NCBI GenBank assembly: GCA_004794655.1
Contig: SMMW01000634.1
Location: forward strand, 4,312,501 to 4,376,500
Origin: Marisa cornuarietis
Lineage: Eukaryota; Mollusca; Gastropoda; Architaenioglossa; Ampullariidae
DNA: 64,000 nucleotides
Direction of reading: 5' to 3'
Part shown: piece after piece, positions 1-11,400 of the stretch
How the letters are laid out: every line of letters starts with the position of its first letter
Numbering within the stretch: the stretch's first letter is position 1
The notes under the pieces: model-generated
Seen by the model: only the letters and a program-made list of their open reading frames with translations
The model's database searches: none
What the model was told of the DNA's origin: nothing
Position numbers and translations under genes: made by a program

Positions 1-347
1 GCTGGTACTTGGTAGCAAACCTATTCTGTCCAGCCTGTCCCTGTTGCAGTTTTGATTCGACTTTCTATCATGCAGATGTCATGTAAAGGAATCATGTAGA
101 TATCTACTTTACGTGTTTCAAGTTGTTTGGAAGATAATACAGTGTCAAAGTGTTTGACGACTAAAAGCAGCAGGTTACACCCGGATAGCAGGTAATCGCG
201 AATAGACATTCAATTTACATGCTTGTCAGTCCAGGCGTCATCGCTTAGACAAGGCGTATAGACAGAAGTTTTTTGTTTTTTTTAAACCAAATCCTATCTT
301 CGAACTATATCAGCCTACATCACTCAGACCGTCTTAAAACTTTTCTC
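1..347. other. no gene seen
   Basis: I see no supported coding exon, RNA gene or repeat in this AT-rich start of the window. Short open frames here have no recognisable motifs. Confidence 0.5.
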
Positions 348-385
348 TGTGTGTGTGTGTGCGTGCGTGCGCGCGCGCACGTGCG
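348..385. repeat. (GT)n/(GC)n alternating tract
   Basis: An alternating purine-pyrimidine run that begins as (GT)n and changes to (GTGC) and (GC) steps. Such runs can adopt Z-DNA and are prone to length variation. Open frames across it are artefacts of the repeat. Confidence 0.9.
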
Positions 386-483
386 AGTGGGCGTAAGTGC
401 AGGCACGCGCGAAAGCGAGATAGAGATAAGGATGAAAGTTAAGATCAAGTCTGTTGTTGGTTTCTCTTGTATGTAAAGTCCTT

Positions 484-516
484 TGAGCATTATTTTTAAA
501 GCACTATATAAATCAA

Positions 517-589
<73 letters not shown>

Positions 590-624
590 GTCGTCGTCGT
601 CGTCGTCGTCTGCTTGCCATGGAT

Positions 625-676
<52 letters not shown>
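484..676 (+). repeat. LINE/SINE-like 3' tail with compound microsatellite (ATC)n(GTC)n(CA)n
   Basis: A short AT-rich stretch with AAAGCACTATATAAATCA runs directly into about 24 units of ATC, then about 7 units of GTC (590-610), a short unique spacer with a BamHI-like GGATCC, and about 25 units of CA (626-676). The phrase before the repeat resembles 3' ends of retroposons that finish in simple repeats, so the array probably grew from a retroposon tail (inference). The polySer, polyAsp, polyMet and polyHis frames over it are not genes. Confidence 0.8.
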
Positions 677-678
<2 letters not shown>

Positions 679-2365
679 TCACTTATTAAAGTTAAGATGC
701 TTACCATCAAACACATCTTTGTAGCTACAAAAAAATTCAAAAAATGAGAAAATCCTAACCGTGACCTCCACGGTGCTGTTTAAACTTCCTGTGTGGCTAT
801 GACTGTGCGCTAACACTGCAGTCCACAAATAGGCATTACAGTGTAAATACAACATTTATATGTGTTGAAGTAGACCAACGCTGATAAGCACATCCTTGTT
901 TCGAAACACAGAATTATTTATCCCAGAGGGCTATAAGAAACAAGTTTGAAAATCAGCTGGGGGAAATTTCTGGGTACGCAAAGTCGGCTTAAAGAAATTG
1001 TGAGCAGTTGAAGATCGCGAGTAAATGTCTTTTCTCGAAGAATCACCTTATCATGCTGACAAGTTTGTTGGCATACAAACAGACGCCTCCACCACACGCC
1101 TGACCGGTGATTGCGGCAGATGTAGCTCATGTAAATGTTCCACAGAAGCAGGTGACTTCTAAATAAGAGTAACTTTCATTCAAGCAGGTTTCAGAAAATT
1201 CTGCAAGCAAATATCCTTATGCAATCGTAAGTTGCGAATCCATTCTTCTACCTCGTCCGTCTTGTCGACAAGCGACTGGACTTTAGAGACATCAGGACAG
1301 ATGGGGTTTTCCGTCGATCATCAAGACAAAACGTCTTCAGTCACGCTGCCTCTGCGCCCTCTCTTCTAAAATCTGCGACTGCGATATGAAGAATCAACGG
1401 AATGTCCGCATGTAGATAAGGAAAGCTGGATAACGGAGAGGAGTACATGAAAAAGCAAAAATTGTGAAGCAATGGGTGGCCCTTAACGAGGAGTCGTCCG
1501 CCATCTTTGTTTCCCAGTGCTAAAGACCGTGCACACATTCGTCGTCATCACACACGGTCGCCACACTCTGAGGTTAGCACACGTCGAGTACACAGCACGT
1601 GAACGGTCAAAAATCGAAGAGAATGTTGAAGAATGAAGAAAGAATGGAGAGCTGCAGACGTCTCCACTCTCATAAGACATGTAAGACTTGAGTGCAGCAT
1701 TATAGACTTCTGAAGGAGCCAAGTGTGATGTCATGGAGTCCGTCGTTGAGTGTTTCTATGAAATGACTAAGTGCTACACCGACAATTACTGTGACACAAA
1801 ATTACCGCCCATTCCAACGCGTGGTTCCCTACAAACATTACAGGGTAAATGAGTGATTATTCCTTTTTTTTGAGGGGAGGGTGTTGGAGCATCGAGTAAT
1901 CATCGAGAGCATAAATCGTCATCTACTTCATTATCATGTCTCCCCTAGCCTTTGTATTAAACAAACCATACTACAAACAACTTTTTTTAATTCTATAGTT
2001 CATAGACACGCAAAAACATAAAATGCACATAAAAATACAATATTTCACACTACGGGAAAATAACGGCATACACACATAAGGTAATAAAGTCATTTAAATA
2101 AGAGTCCACCTATCAGCAAAAATAAAGATATTCAACACAATGTATGCAAATTTCTTTGTCAATCTCTAATCATCAACCCTGTTTAAATACAAAACAGCTG
2201 CTCATGGACACTAAGGCGGTAACGATCTGCCTGCCCATCCTTGTAACTTATACAACAAAATATTGTTGTTAAAACAAAAAGATTCTCTCAATTGTTTGCT
2301 AGGGTGTATAAGATTCTCCATTCACAACAATAGTGTTGTCTGGCCTCAATACAATGCATTCCATT
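677..2365. other. no gene seen
   Basis: No exon with convincing splice sites and conserved-looking protein, and no transposase or RT motif, was found on either strand. The longest open frame (minus strand, 1483-1734, 83 codons) is low-complexity and has no recognisable domain. Confidence 0.45.
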
Positions 2366-2450
2366 CAGGGCCGCTTCTACCTATCAGACTAACTAGACAG
2401 TTGGATAGGGCGAACTTATAGAGGGGGGGGGGCGCAAAAATGGCCTGCTG
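2366..2450 (+). mobile_element. possible hAT terminal sequence
   Basis: CAGGGCCGCTTCTACC followed by a G/C-rich stretch and GATAGGGCG resembles the terminal inverted repeats of ZMYM/TTF-type hAT elements, which begin CAGGGCCGG or CAGAGCCGG. A matching right end was not found within about 1 kb, so this may be a solo end or chance. Confidence 0.25.
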
Positions 2451-2953
2451 TTTTTTTTTAAGATGAATAATGTTAGGAAAAAGATCATTTTCATAGAATG
2501 ACATTTGCAGGACACCTTTCCTCTGCTTGTATGTTGACTTCACCACGCTAGTTTCTCAGTTCATGTAGTACAGGAAAACCCCATTATTATAGGGTGCACT
2601 TGAAGACAGGAGAAATAGAGGGCGAAGGGGACAGAGGGGGGACGGCAGAGGGTGGGGGAGGGGTAGCGTTGGTGGATGGGGGAAGGGTCTGGTGGGGGCG
2701 AACCCCGACGATGAATGGGACCACATTACACTGTTGCCAACCTCACCTTTCTCTCTTCTATCCTAAGTTGGAAGAAGTTCCGCACTTATGCATTGAAAAC
2801 ACTGCAGCTGAGTTCAGGGACAACAACACTGACTTGAGTTTGCAAGTTTCTGTTTGGTTATGACCATTGGCAACTGTTTTATGCTCAATATTTTTTTACA
2901 CTTACGAACTTTGAACCCGAAGGAACTTAGCTAATGTCACGGTTCATTCTTAG

Positions 2954-3290
2954 TTAATAATAATAATGTGAGAATTTTTAAAGCGCAATATCTCATCTAA
3001 AGGCGGTCTCATTGGGCTGAAGAAGATCACGCAATAGTCACAAAGAAGTAGAATGACGAACAATGAGAAGACTCGATGCGTTCCGGCAGTAAAGGGCGAT
3101 CACTGCAGATTTAATAATAATAATAATAATAGTAATAATTAAGTGAGAATTTATAAAGCGCAGTAACCCAACCAAAGGTGGACTCATTGGGCTGAACAAG
3201 ATCACGAAATAGTCACAAAGATGTAGAAGGAAGAACAATGCGAAGACTCGCTGCGTAAAGGCAGTAAAGGGAGATCACTGCAGATTTAAC
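2954..3290 (+). repeat. tandem pair of ~150 bp retroposon-like units
   Basis: Two diverged copies (about 2967-3112 and 3142-3289) lie head to tail, each preceded by (TAA)n. Shared phrases include GTGAGAATTT, TAAAGCGCA, CTCATTGGGCTGAA, AAGATCACG and GATCACTGCAGATTTAA. The AAAGCGC plus trinucleotide-tail format is typical of retroposon 3' ends in marine animals. No coding capacity is seen. Confidence 0.75.
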
Positions 3291-4689
3291 TGTAACGACT
3301 CCAGAGAATAAAGGTTGGTGACAGGAGAATACTGAGAAGATATTGAGTAATCTTGAGAATATGAAGAAATATTATCATGTAGAAACTGCAAAAGGGTGAT
3401 CGTCACATCAGTTTATTTACTGAAACTCAAGGTCGCTGCAGAAGCGAGTGAAGCACCGCTGAGTGAATCTAGCCAATAGATCCAAACAATTTCCACGTCT
3501 AAATAATATTATATAAAGTCCATCTGTAAACCAGAAGAGGAAGAAAACGCATCAGAAGCACATGTAAACATGAAGGTCCAACAATTTTATCCAAATCGAA
3601 GCACGACCACAAAACATAAACAAAATCAAGGAGAGCCGACCCCTTCAGCCTGTAAAAAAAGTATTAAAGCCTTTAACAATTAACAAACAAATATCGAAGC
3701 AGAGTCAGTTGAAGTGAAATATCTATTTTTCTTGTCAAGTTTCAGGTCAATTTATTAATTTAGTTTACTATCACTATCTCGTTAGTACTGTGTACAGCGG
3801 TGACAATAGTAGGAGTTTTGATGGAGTTTATAGTTTTGTACTTTTTTACTGCTGTGACAAACAGTCAAGAATATTTAACTTTAATCATTAAATTTATTAT
3901 TATTTTCGGTTCGGTGGGTGTTATTACGCTTAATGTAGTTGTCAAATTGTAATGTTTGTTTATTGTGATTTATTTTTATTATCTAAGAGTGCGTCTGTTT
4001 GTAGATTTTGAACGGATAGCTTGTTGTTATGCTCTGTTGACAGAATATTTCAAATTGGTTATTAAGAGATTAAGCGTATTAAGACCTATAGGCTATTATA
4101 CTTCTCTAATTTTCAACAAACTCTATCAGGTCGGACACCGTGCGGTGCTGGCTATTGGAATGTTTTTGGGCAGCTACCTTGGCACCAGTGAGTTACAACT
4201 TTGTATTGTTAGTGTCTGGAAGACTCTCCCTCCTACCGCCCACCTGTCAGGCAAACTCTCGGGATGGGGACACGCGGAAAGGGAAGAGGGTAGAAAGCTC
4301 GGCACTGCAATTAAGGTGGTCTAGATGCTAGAATGTGTGATAGTTTGAGTTCTAGACCAAACAGCAAAATAAGACCAGAGGAAGGTGCTGCGGATTTCTA
4401 GTCTGCATCATCGTGTGATAGACGTGTCACCACTCCATAAAGTCTTTTACACGAATGTTTGAAATCCCCCTACTCATAAGTCTAGGTCTGATTTGGTAGG
4501 CATGCGAGTATCCATGTGTGCATGATGCATGCCTGCAATTGAAAAAGAGACGTACTTTTTCTTGACAAAAAGTAGTTCTTATTAATCAAAGACGGAAAGG
4601 AAATTCTCGAAAATGTTTAATTTTAATAAGCCATTCTTTGACACTTTTGGCTTCTAACACCTATGGTCATAGTGAGTCCTTGTAGAAAA
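3291..4689. other. no gene seen; AT-rich
   Basis: The only longer open frame is 3956-4324 (122 codons, plus strand), starting with a hydrophobic AT-rich stretch. It has no recognised domain and no supporting splice context, so it is not called as a gene. Confidence 0.4.
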
Positions 4690-5095
4690 CCACTTTTCTA
4701 CTATTTTTAAGCAGTAAACATGTAGTCAGTGTGGTTTTTCTTGTTGGATCTGCTGTAAGATGAGAAAAAGAGAAGACAACGATTGAAAGTATTTGCCGAG
4801 GTGCTAGATGGAAAGGGTAAATCTATCACAGTTAATGAACCAGTCGGATCAGATTAGCAGGACTGGACAAAGAAGGTATAGAAAACCAGTTTTCTAATTA
4901 AACGCACCAAAGACCTAGTCAGTGCAATGTTACTTAATAGTTGTCTGTAAGATGAGAACGAGAGGAGAGAAAGGTTGAAAGGAGCTAAGTGGGGTGGCTT
5001 AGTGGAAAGGGTAAAGATAAATCTATACCATTTAAAAGAAAGTCAGCTCAGATTAACAGGAGTGGAAAAAGAAGGGCAGAGAAAAGAAAGGTAGT
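4690..5095 (+). repeat. degenerate tandem duplication, ~200 bp unit
   Basis: Two adjacent copies (about 4690-4885 and 4890-5095) share in the same order CTGTAAGATGAGAA, GAAAGGGTAAA, AAATCTAT, TCAGATTA and a final GGA-AAAGAAGG block, with many substitutions and small indels. This is an old local tandem duplication of unknown origin. Confidence 0.55.
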
Positions 5096-5209
5096 TTTAA
5101 TTTTAAACTTAAAACCCACAGGACATTGTAAAAACCTCACTGCTTCAGATATCTCGTGAGAAAGTTAAAGCTCGATGTTTGATTTTACTTTGTATTTGTG
5201 TTCTCAGGC

Positions 5210-5425
5210 GCTTGGAGCTATCATCTTGCAAAGTTGCATTGTTACAGGTCTTTCAGAATATCTTTGTACTAAACTGTACTATAAGAATATAACTGGGAAT
5301 TGGACTTTGCCGTCAAGAATATCTGTGGACTGAACTGAGTTTTCTATACAAAACAAAATACCTGTGGACTAGATTGTGCGGAAAAAATTACATTTGTCGA
5401 CTAGACTGTATCTGAAGGAGAAAAG
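5210..5425 (+). repeat. degenerate short tandem repeat
   Basis: Four imperfect repeats of a phrase like AATATCTGTGGACTGAACTG follow each other at roughly 50-60 bp steps. Low complexity and weak conservation; no coding signal. Confidence 0.35.
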
Positions 5426-6014
5426 TGAACAAATCAAGATTCAACAGTGGATACACGTCATATAGGCGATATAGCTGTATATATTTGATTAACACTCTTT
5501 ACCTTAATTATATTTCCTTATTTCTTAGATTATCTTTCTTGCTTGTATAGATGATGCGTGCAAGGCCCGTCGCTCCACGCTGAATGTCCATAGCACATTC
5601 CATAGCCCCGTGTGCCATACTCTATCGAAAACCTTATGAAGACGTTCTGCAGGTCCTCTCCTATTTTTTGGGATGAGATGTTGAGAGAACAGTTCACTCT
5701 AGAACACTGTGTCCATTACTTCTTTGATCTGCCTGTTCTTCAACCTCCTTGCGACAGTCTTTCTAAATCCTAAGCAAATTCTTAAGGATGGGGAGATGTG
5801 CCCATACCGCCCCCTCCCAGGTACAAAACGTTTGACATCTTTACGAGTAATATGTTTTTACTGTTCAAGCTTTTCGGATGACAATATCAAAGGCAGCTAT
5901 ATATCATCCGTATTAATGTATCATTGAATATAACAGAGTTGGATCGTTTCTGTGCTTTTCAGAGCTGACATTAATTGCTGACAATGATAAAGGGGGCATC
6001 CATTGGTGGATATC
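5426..6014. other. no gene seen
   Basis: AT-rich sequence with no supported exon or transposon motif on either strand. Confidence 0.45.

Positions 6015-6096
<82 letters not shown>
6015..6096. repeat. (GT)n microsatellite
   Basis: About 40 uninterrupted GT units. The antisense open frame reading polyThr-His across it is a repeat artefact. Confidence 0.95.
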
Positions 6097-6099
<3 letters not shown>

Positions 6100-6841
6100 C
6101 GAGCGAGTGAGCGAGTGAGAGAAATAATAATCGACAGACAACTTTGGTATTTTTTTTATCGTAGCACTTCAGTTCCACACCGACTGAACTGAAACCCAAT
6201 TCTTTGAGTATTTTACTGACTTAAAAAAAAAAATGTCCAGAGACATTTTCCTTCGCACTTCAAATGGGGGAAAACCTGAAGCTCTGATACCTTACAAATT
6301 CTTAAATGTACGTAACCTTTGTCGGGGTTAGTATTTCACAGTTTTCAAACATATCCTCCCTCCTCCCCTCGCTCGATGTCAGTCACACCTCAGGTAACAG
6401 AATACAGTACAAGGTAGTAAAGTGACTTCCCAACAGCAACACACGGTAAGCGCATCTTTTGGTCATTTCAGACCTATTGTACACCAAGCCTTAGTGCAGT
6501 GGCTATTTCCGCATCATCACTTAGATTAACGAACGGCCAGGAAGCCTATGATGTGGGATTAGCTTCCCTGCAGGTTGCTGCTAAGCAGCTTTTTGTCCTC
6601 CATCACCTCTGGCTGAGCGCAAGAGCTCGCTACAGACCGCTGGGAGCTGGCGGGCAGTGGATATGTTGTGGTTATGACTACTCAAGTGAAATCTCTAGAA
6701 TCTTCCTTTGCTCGTCATCTGTATAGCTGTAAAGATGTCTTCAACGGTAAGCACGAGAAATTTTTTTCTCACGTGAATTGTGTGTGTGTGTGTGTGTTAA
6801 GAATGGACGAAAAAAATTGCGGGAACTGAGCACAACACACA

Positions 6842-7240
6842 ATTTTAAAATAATATGATACAGTTCAAATTATACAAGTCAATAAACGTTCCCACAAACA
6901 ATTGCATCAGCTGAAAATAAAAATAAGAAAACATTTGGTTACTGACAATAATTAATTTAAAACAGTATATAGTGGAGATAGCTGTATCACTGAGCAAGCC
7001 TGAGAAGTTAAAGTAAGTTTGGTGAGTTAAATATTTCAATGGCAGGGCGTCTTAAGTCTTCAAACTGAGGATATTGATGAAGAAGGAATATTTTTCTACC
7101 TTGTGAAGTATGACAAAGAGAGAAATTAAAATCTGGCTCTAAGGCTGTTGTGTTTCTGTGTCTATAGATTTTAAGATCAGAGATTCCCATTTAAAATCGA
7201 ATTGGAGCCTTGTTATTGACACAGTATAAACACTGACATT
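6842..7240 (-). pseudogene. LINE ORF2 C-terminal remnant
   Basis: On the minus strand the frames read a decayed zinc-knuckle tail (LCHTSQ...FLLH...FEDLR) followed by a hydrophobic tail, matching in layout the minus-strand LINE end at 29204-29434 (CPLCHNSQDDEIHLLFQC, LEDLR). Only the last ~120 codons survive, with frame breaks; the knuckle cysteines are partly lost. It is a 5'-truncated dead copy of an APE-type LINE. Confidence 0.6.
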
Positions 7241-7734
7241 AAGTATTTTTTTCAGTGTAAGACTCGGTACCATTTCTACCGGAGGATTATTTTTTTAAGC
7301 CCCGTATTCTTATCCGCATAATAGCAGTGGTTATATCTGGCTTTCAAAAAAGCTTAAGTACAAGGTCCGGTGTGTAGTCCTTAATTTTCCGAAGTTTTAA
7401 AAATACGAACAATCCCTACTTATGCTCTTGTCAGGTTTCCGATGGCAGATATAAATGATAACATAGTAGTGAAAAATAAACCAAGGTATTCATAGGGGTT
7501 GACTACTTTCGCTGTGTTATCATTAAATGTCCCTGCTCATTAAGAACCCACCCTTTCTAAACACAATTACATAGACTCTATTGCTGGAAATATGTTTTTA
7601 TGATAAGTACGAGATCTTTCTTTTACACACGAGATTAAGCAAGAGAAAGCTGGTTGGTTTTTATTTGACACAAGCATATATTCGTTTAAGGAATATTAAC
7701 TACTTTGCAGTTTTTCTATTCAAAAGTGTGAACT

Positions 7735-8140
7735 TAATTCACAAGTATTTTCTTCATAACCTTCAAAGGCTCCATAAAAACGCTGTTCGTCGTATCTGCA
7801 TATCATCTAGATGTGAACATAAACCCAGCATTCACTCTCTTCACTGGTTGGCAATCTCTCATCGTATAAACTGCCCACTCTTGTCTTATTCCGTTGTTTT
7901 TGGTGCCTGTCCTCGACACCTCACCGAGCTCACTCCCATCTATACTCTGTTCCGTGTATATTCTGACACCAGGCTTCTTACAGTCTCTCTAGCTAAAACA
8001 AAGACGAAGGGACAAAGGTCATTTTTATATCAGACCCCATCAACTTGAAACAAATTACCCGTCGGCTTTCGTCACGCTGATCCTTTGACCACTTTTAAGT
8101 GTAAAATTAAGACCACTTTTCTCAAAGTCAGTGTCTCAGT
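7735..8140 (+). pseudogene. L2/CR1-type LINE C-terminal remnant
   Basis: The frame carries the conserved C-terminal phrases of L2/CR1 LINEs: LQRLHKNAVRR, then IHSLHWLAISHRIN, then RSFLYQTPST, with a frame change after which NKLPVG and TTFKCKIKTTFL continue. This is the region just after the RT domain. It ends about 100 bp before the first exon of the host gene and has no intact upstream part. Confidence 0.7.
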
Positions 8141-8237
8141 GTACACAAATAATCATTGCATGCTTTGAACATATATTATACACCACAAAGGCTCACCGTG
8201 CAAAAGATTTGACAAAGTTTCTAGTTCAGGACTGGCC

Positions 8238-8480
8238 ATGCTGTTGCAGTGTGTGCATTGCCCTAAAGGAATCACAGAAAAAGATCTGAAAACTTTCTTC
8301 GCGAAAGTTCTGAATAGAAGCTTGGAGCCGGAATTGAACGCTGGTCTGCAGCTGCTCCGGCGCCACAGAGACGCCACCTTGCGTGACGCCACGCTGAGGA
8401 TTATCGGTCCTTGGGGTGGCGTGTGCTTTGTCGCAGGGACTGGCAAAAACAGCTTCTGCATCAGACCTGAGTCATCTATG
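8238..8480 (+). CDS. exon 1 of the polytopic membrane protein gene
   Basis: 81 codons from ATG, ending ...PESSM with donor ATG|GTGAGT. Hydrophilic, with a CVHC pair near the start and a small internal duplication (DATLRDATLR). The N-terminus therefore lies outside the membrane core. An in-frame stop lies at 8166. Confidence 0.6.
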
Positions 8481-11400
8481 GTGAGTACACAAACTGCCTT
8501 CTAGGTGCATAGCTTAGTACCAACGCAAATACGATAGTTGTCCTATACCTCAAATATATAATTACAAATGCATAGAAATCATGTTTATTTGACAAAGAGT
8601 TTTCATATCGATGAATAACAGCCAAATGTGCTGGACAACCTGATCAACGATAAGCCAGTTACTGAAGAATAACAGAGATAAATGTGCTATATAACTCAAT
8701 CGCTGATAAGCCAGTGACCGAAATCTCCATGTCATCACTGCCACCACCATCACCTTTATTGTCACAACACTTCTCATCATCATCATGATCATCATCACAT
8801 CTAAGTTACTTTAAATACCATTATGTCTTTCAGTATCCTATCAGAGGTAGTCTGGAGAATCTGTTCCTGGGATTCTTCCGGCTGCTTGTTGCAATGGCAG
8901 CGCTACTTCAAGGGGCTTCTATAGTCCTGGCAGTTAAAGAGAAGTCCACTTTTTTATTTAAGGGGATGTCACAGTCGGATTTCTGCTTGCATTTGTTGTA
9001 TTTCGTGTAAGTAACGCCAGGAAAGTTTAAAAATCCCATCTTGTAATCAGCAGGAACGTTTGCGTGAAAGGTCAACACTTGTACAATGCTTTGCTAGGGA
9101 ATGTCAGTGTCGTCCACAAGCAGAAGAATACTTTGTTCAACTAGTAAACTGTAAATGTTTTGTTAAGAAATTTCCAAGTAGCAGGTAGAAACCCAACTAA
9201 AATAGCCACATACACAAATCGTCATAAGCAGGTAAACAGCTGTAAAAATATCCCCAAAACTCCTTTTATGGCTTGATTTTGTACACCAGCCAATGCACGA
9301 GATGATGTTTTCTTGACTTTAAACAACAGTAAGGAAGTTTTATCTTTCAGCATAATGTTGAGCTAGTAGTTAAAATGTCTTTAGTTTCGTATAAAGAATT
9401 CTTTGTCACCCACAACAGGCACCTGCTGCTGCGCCTGAGTGTGGCCGTTGTTGTTGTCTTGGACACGGTGTACGGCTCGCAGATGCTGTTAGGAACGTGG
9501 CCAGAGTATGACGTAGAGGAAGGAAAAGAACTGGACGAAAATTTGAGAAACCACGTGGAACGTAAGCCAATGGAGGAGGATGGTGGCAAGCACGCTCAGG
9601 AAGAAAAGAAACAGCTGGCGGGCATCGCATCTTGGGGGTCATCAGAAAAGACGACGAGAAGCCTGCAGAACGGCGACGACCTACCATCCACCAGAGACGT
9701 GTTCTGGGTGGACGTAGACGTCGTCAACGATGGGGCCGCACGTTGTCCGACATCGTCCGTTCGGCCGAGTGGACAAGATGGCCAAACGTTGTCGACATTG
9801 CTTCCAACGAGCATCAGATGGTTGTCTCGCGCCGGGCTCTACCTCACCCTTGCCTCCTCTGGTTCCGGATCAAAGATGGCACAAGGAGCTCTTGCAGGTC
9901 CACTGCCGATCTCTGGACACTGTGTCGTGAACATCGCGCTCGAGTTTTCAGGTAAATCGAAACCCAATACCCCAGATCATCGACGAGTTTTTGAGATGAT
10001 TCTTCCTATGTCCAGCACCTAGTCATTCTTCTCTATATACTACTTTTGGTTTCTTTTGTATTCCCATTGCCAGGACTTCCCCGACTCTCGCTTAGTATCC
10101 CTAGAAAACAAATTCTAGTTTGTTTGTGTATTGTTTAATTGGGTAGCGAACAGCAATCTCTTAGTATCAATATCAATATCCCCTAATAAAGTTTTAATGT
10201 TTGAATTCAGTTTGCAACTGACCTTTAACCTGGTTTACAGGCTTCTTCATGTACACCGCAGGAGTTGTGGCCCTGTTAGCAGCAGGCTTGGGGGTCGTTT
10301 TCCCGCGATGGCTGAAGACGCCTTGGGCACGAGAAGTGGCGCAAGGTGACAGGTCATGGTCTGTGATCCGCCCTGATAGTAACACGAACGACCGTCGCCA
10401 GTCTGCACTCGACGCACGTGCCTCGCGTTGTTGCACAAGATACATCAAGTACGCCAGAATCTCATCGCATTTTTTTCTGCCCGCCAGTCCTAACATCTAT
10501 TTTCTCTCTGTCTGTGACAATAGAGGCACCATTAGCATCTTCTCGAAGTCGTTCTCTCTCTATGTGACCATAGAGGCACTATTAATATCTTCTCCAAGTC
10601 GTTCTTTCTCTCGACTATAAAAACACTGTTAATATCTTCTTTAAGCCGTTCTCTCTTTCTCTGATACCTACAACTTTCGGAGGGTCCGCTGGTACAACGA
10701 TCAAAGTCTGGCCTGTTGCCACCACAGTGAAGATCGAAATGCCTTGAGTTCAGATCTCGTCTTATCACAGTATGTAGAACCAATCGTCACCACAACTCAT
10801 TCATACCATGTGACATCTACTTGACCATATCCAGCAGCCGTGATAATTGTGTCGACCTTAGTTTACCCAAAATATTTTACTATTTTAACCATAACCATCG
10901 TTGTTTCTTTGTTTATAGCAGATAAGCTAAGCTGTATTGTAATACTTTACTTAGGATGTAACACAAGGGCTTATATGATGGTCTACTCCCTGTGTGTATG
11001 TTTTGTGACTGTACGTGTTGTGTCAAACCATCCGAAAGATGTTTGCACCGTTGTGATTTCAGACACTGTGAAACACTGTCCAAGCTAGTCTGCCTGCTGA
11101 TGACGATTGTTATTGGAGTGGTGCACGTGCTCAGAATCTCCTCCACGGCGTCCTCAACGTGCCTAACGACATCAGTCATCAAATGCTGGCCTGAAAGAAG
11201 CGAAAGCCACTTGCAGACAAGGTCGACCTTTGACTCTGAATGTTGCATGTCGATTCTGCCACCAGTGACCTCTTGTCTTCTGCCTTCCTTGTCAGCAGCG
11301 ACCTTGTGCGCATACGTTTCATCCTGGACCCTGGCAAACCTCGTCTGGGATCTCAAAAGAAGACAACTTACTAAGGCGTCCCGCTTGTTCGCTTCACTGC

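Noticed and set aside
320..689. Open frames of 60-120 codons rich in Ser, Asp, Met or Cys-Val
   Set aside because: They are translations of the (ATC)n, (GTC)n and (CA)n microsatellites on both strands, with no start context or domain.
3956..4331. 122-codon plus-strand frame
   Set aside because: No domain, no supporting splice or promoter signal, and AT-rich composition in the hydrophobic part.
5921..6199. Minus-strand frame with a Thr-His repeat
   Set aside because: It reads a (GT)n microsatellite.
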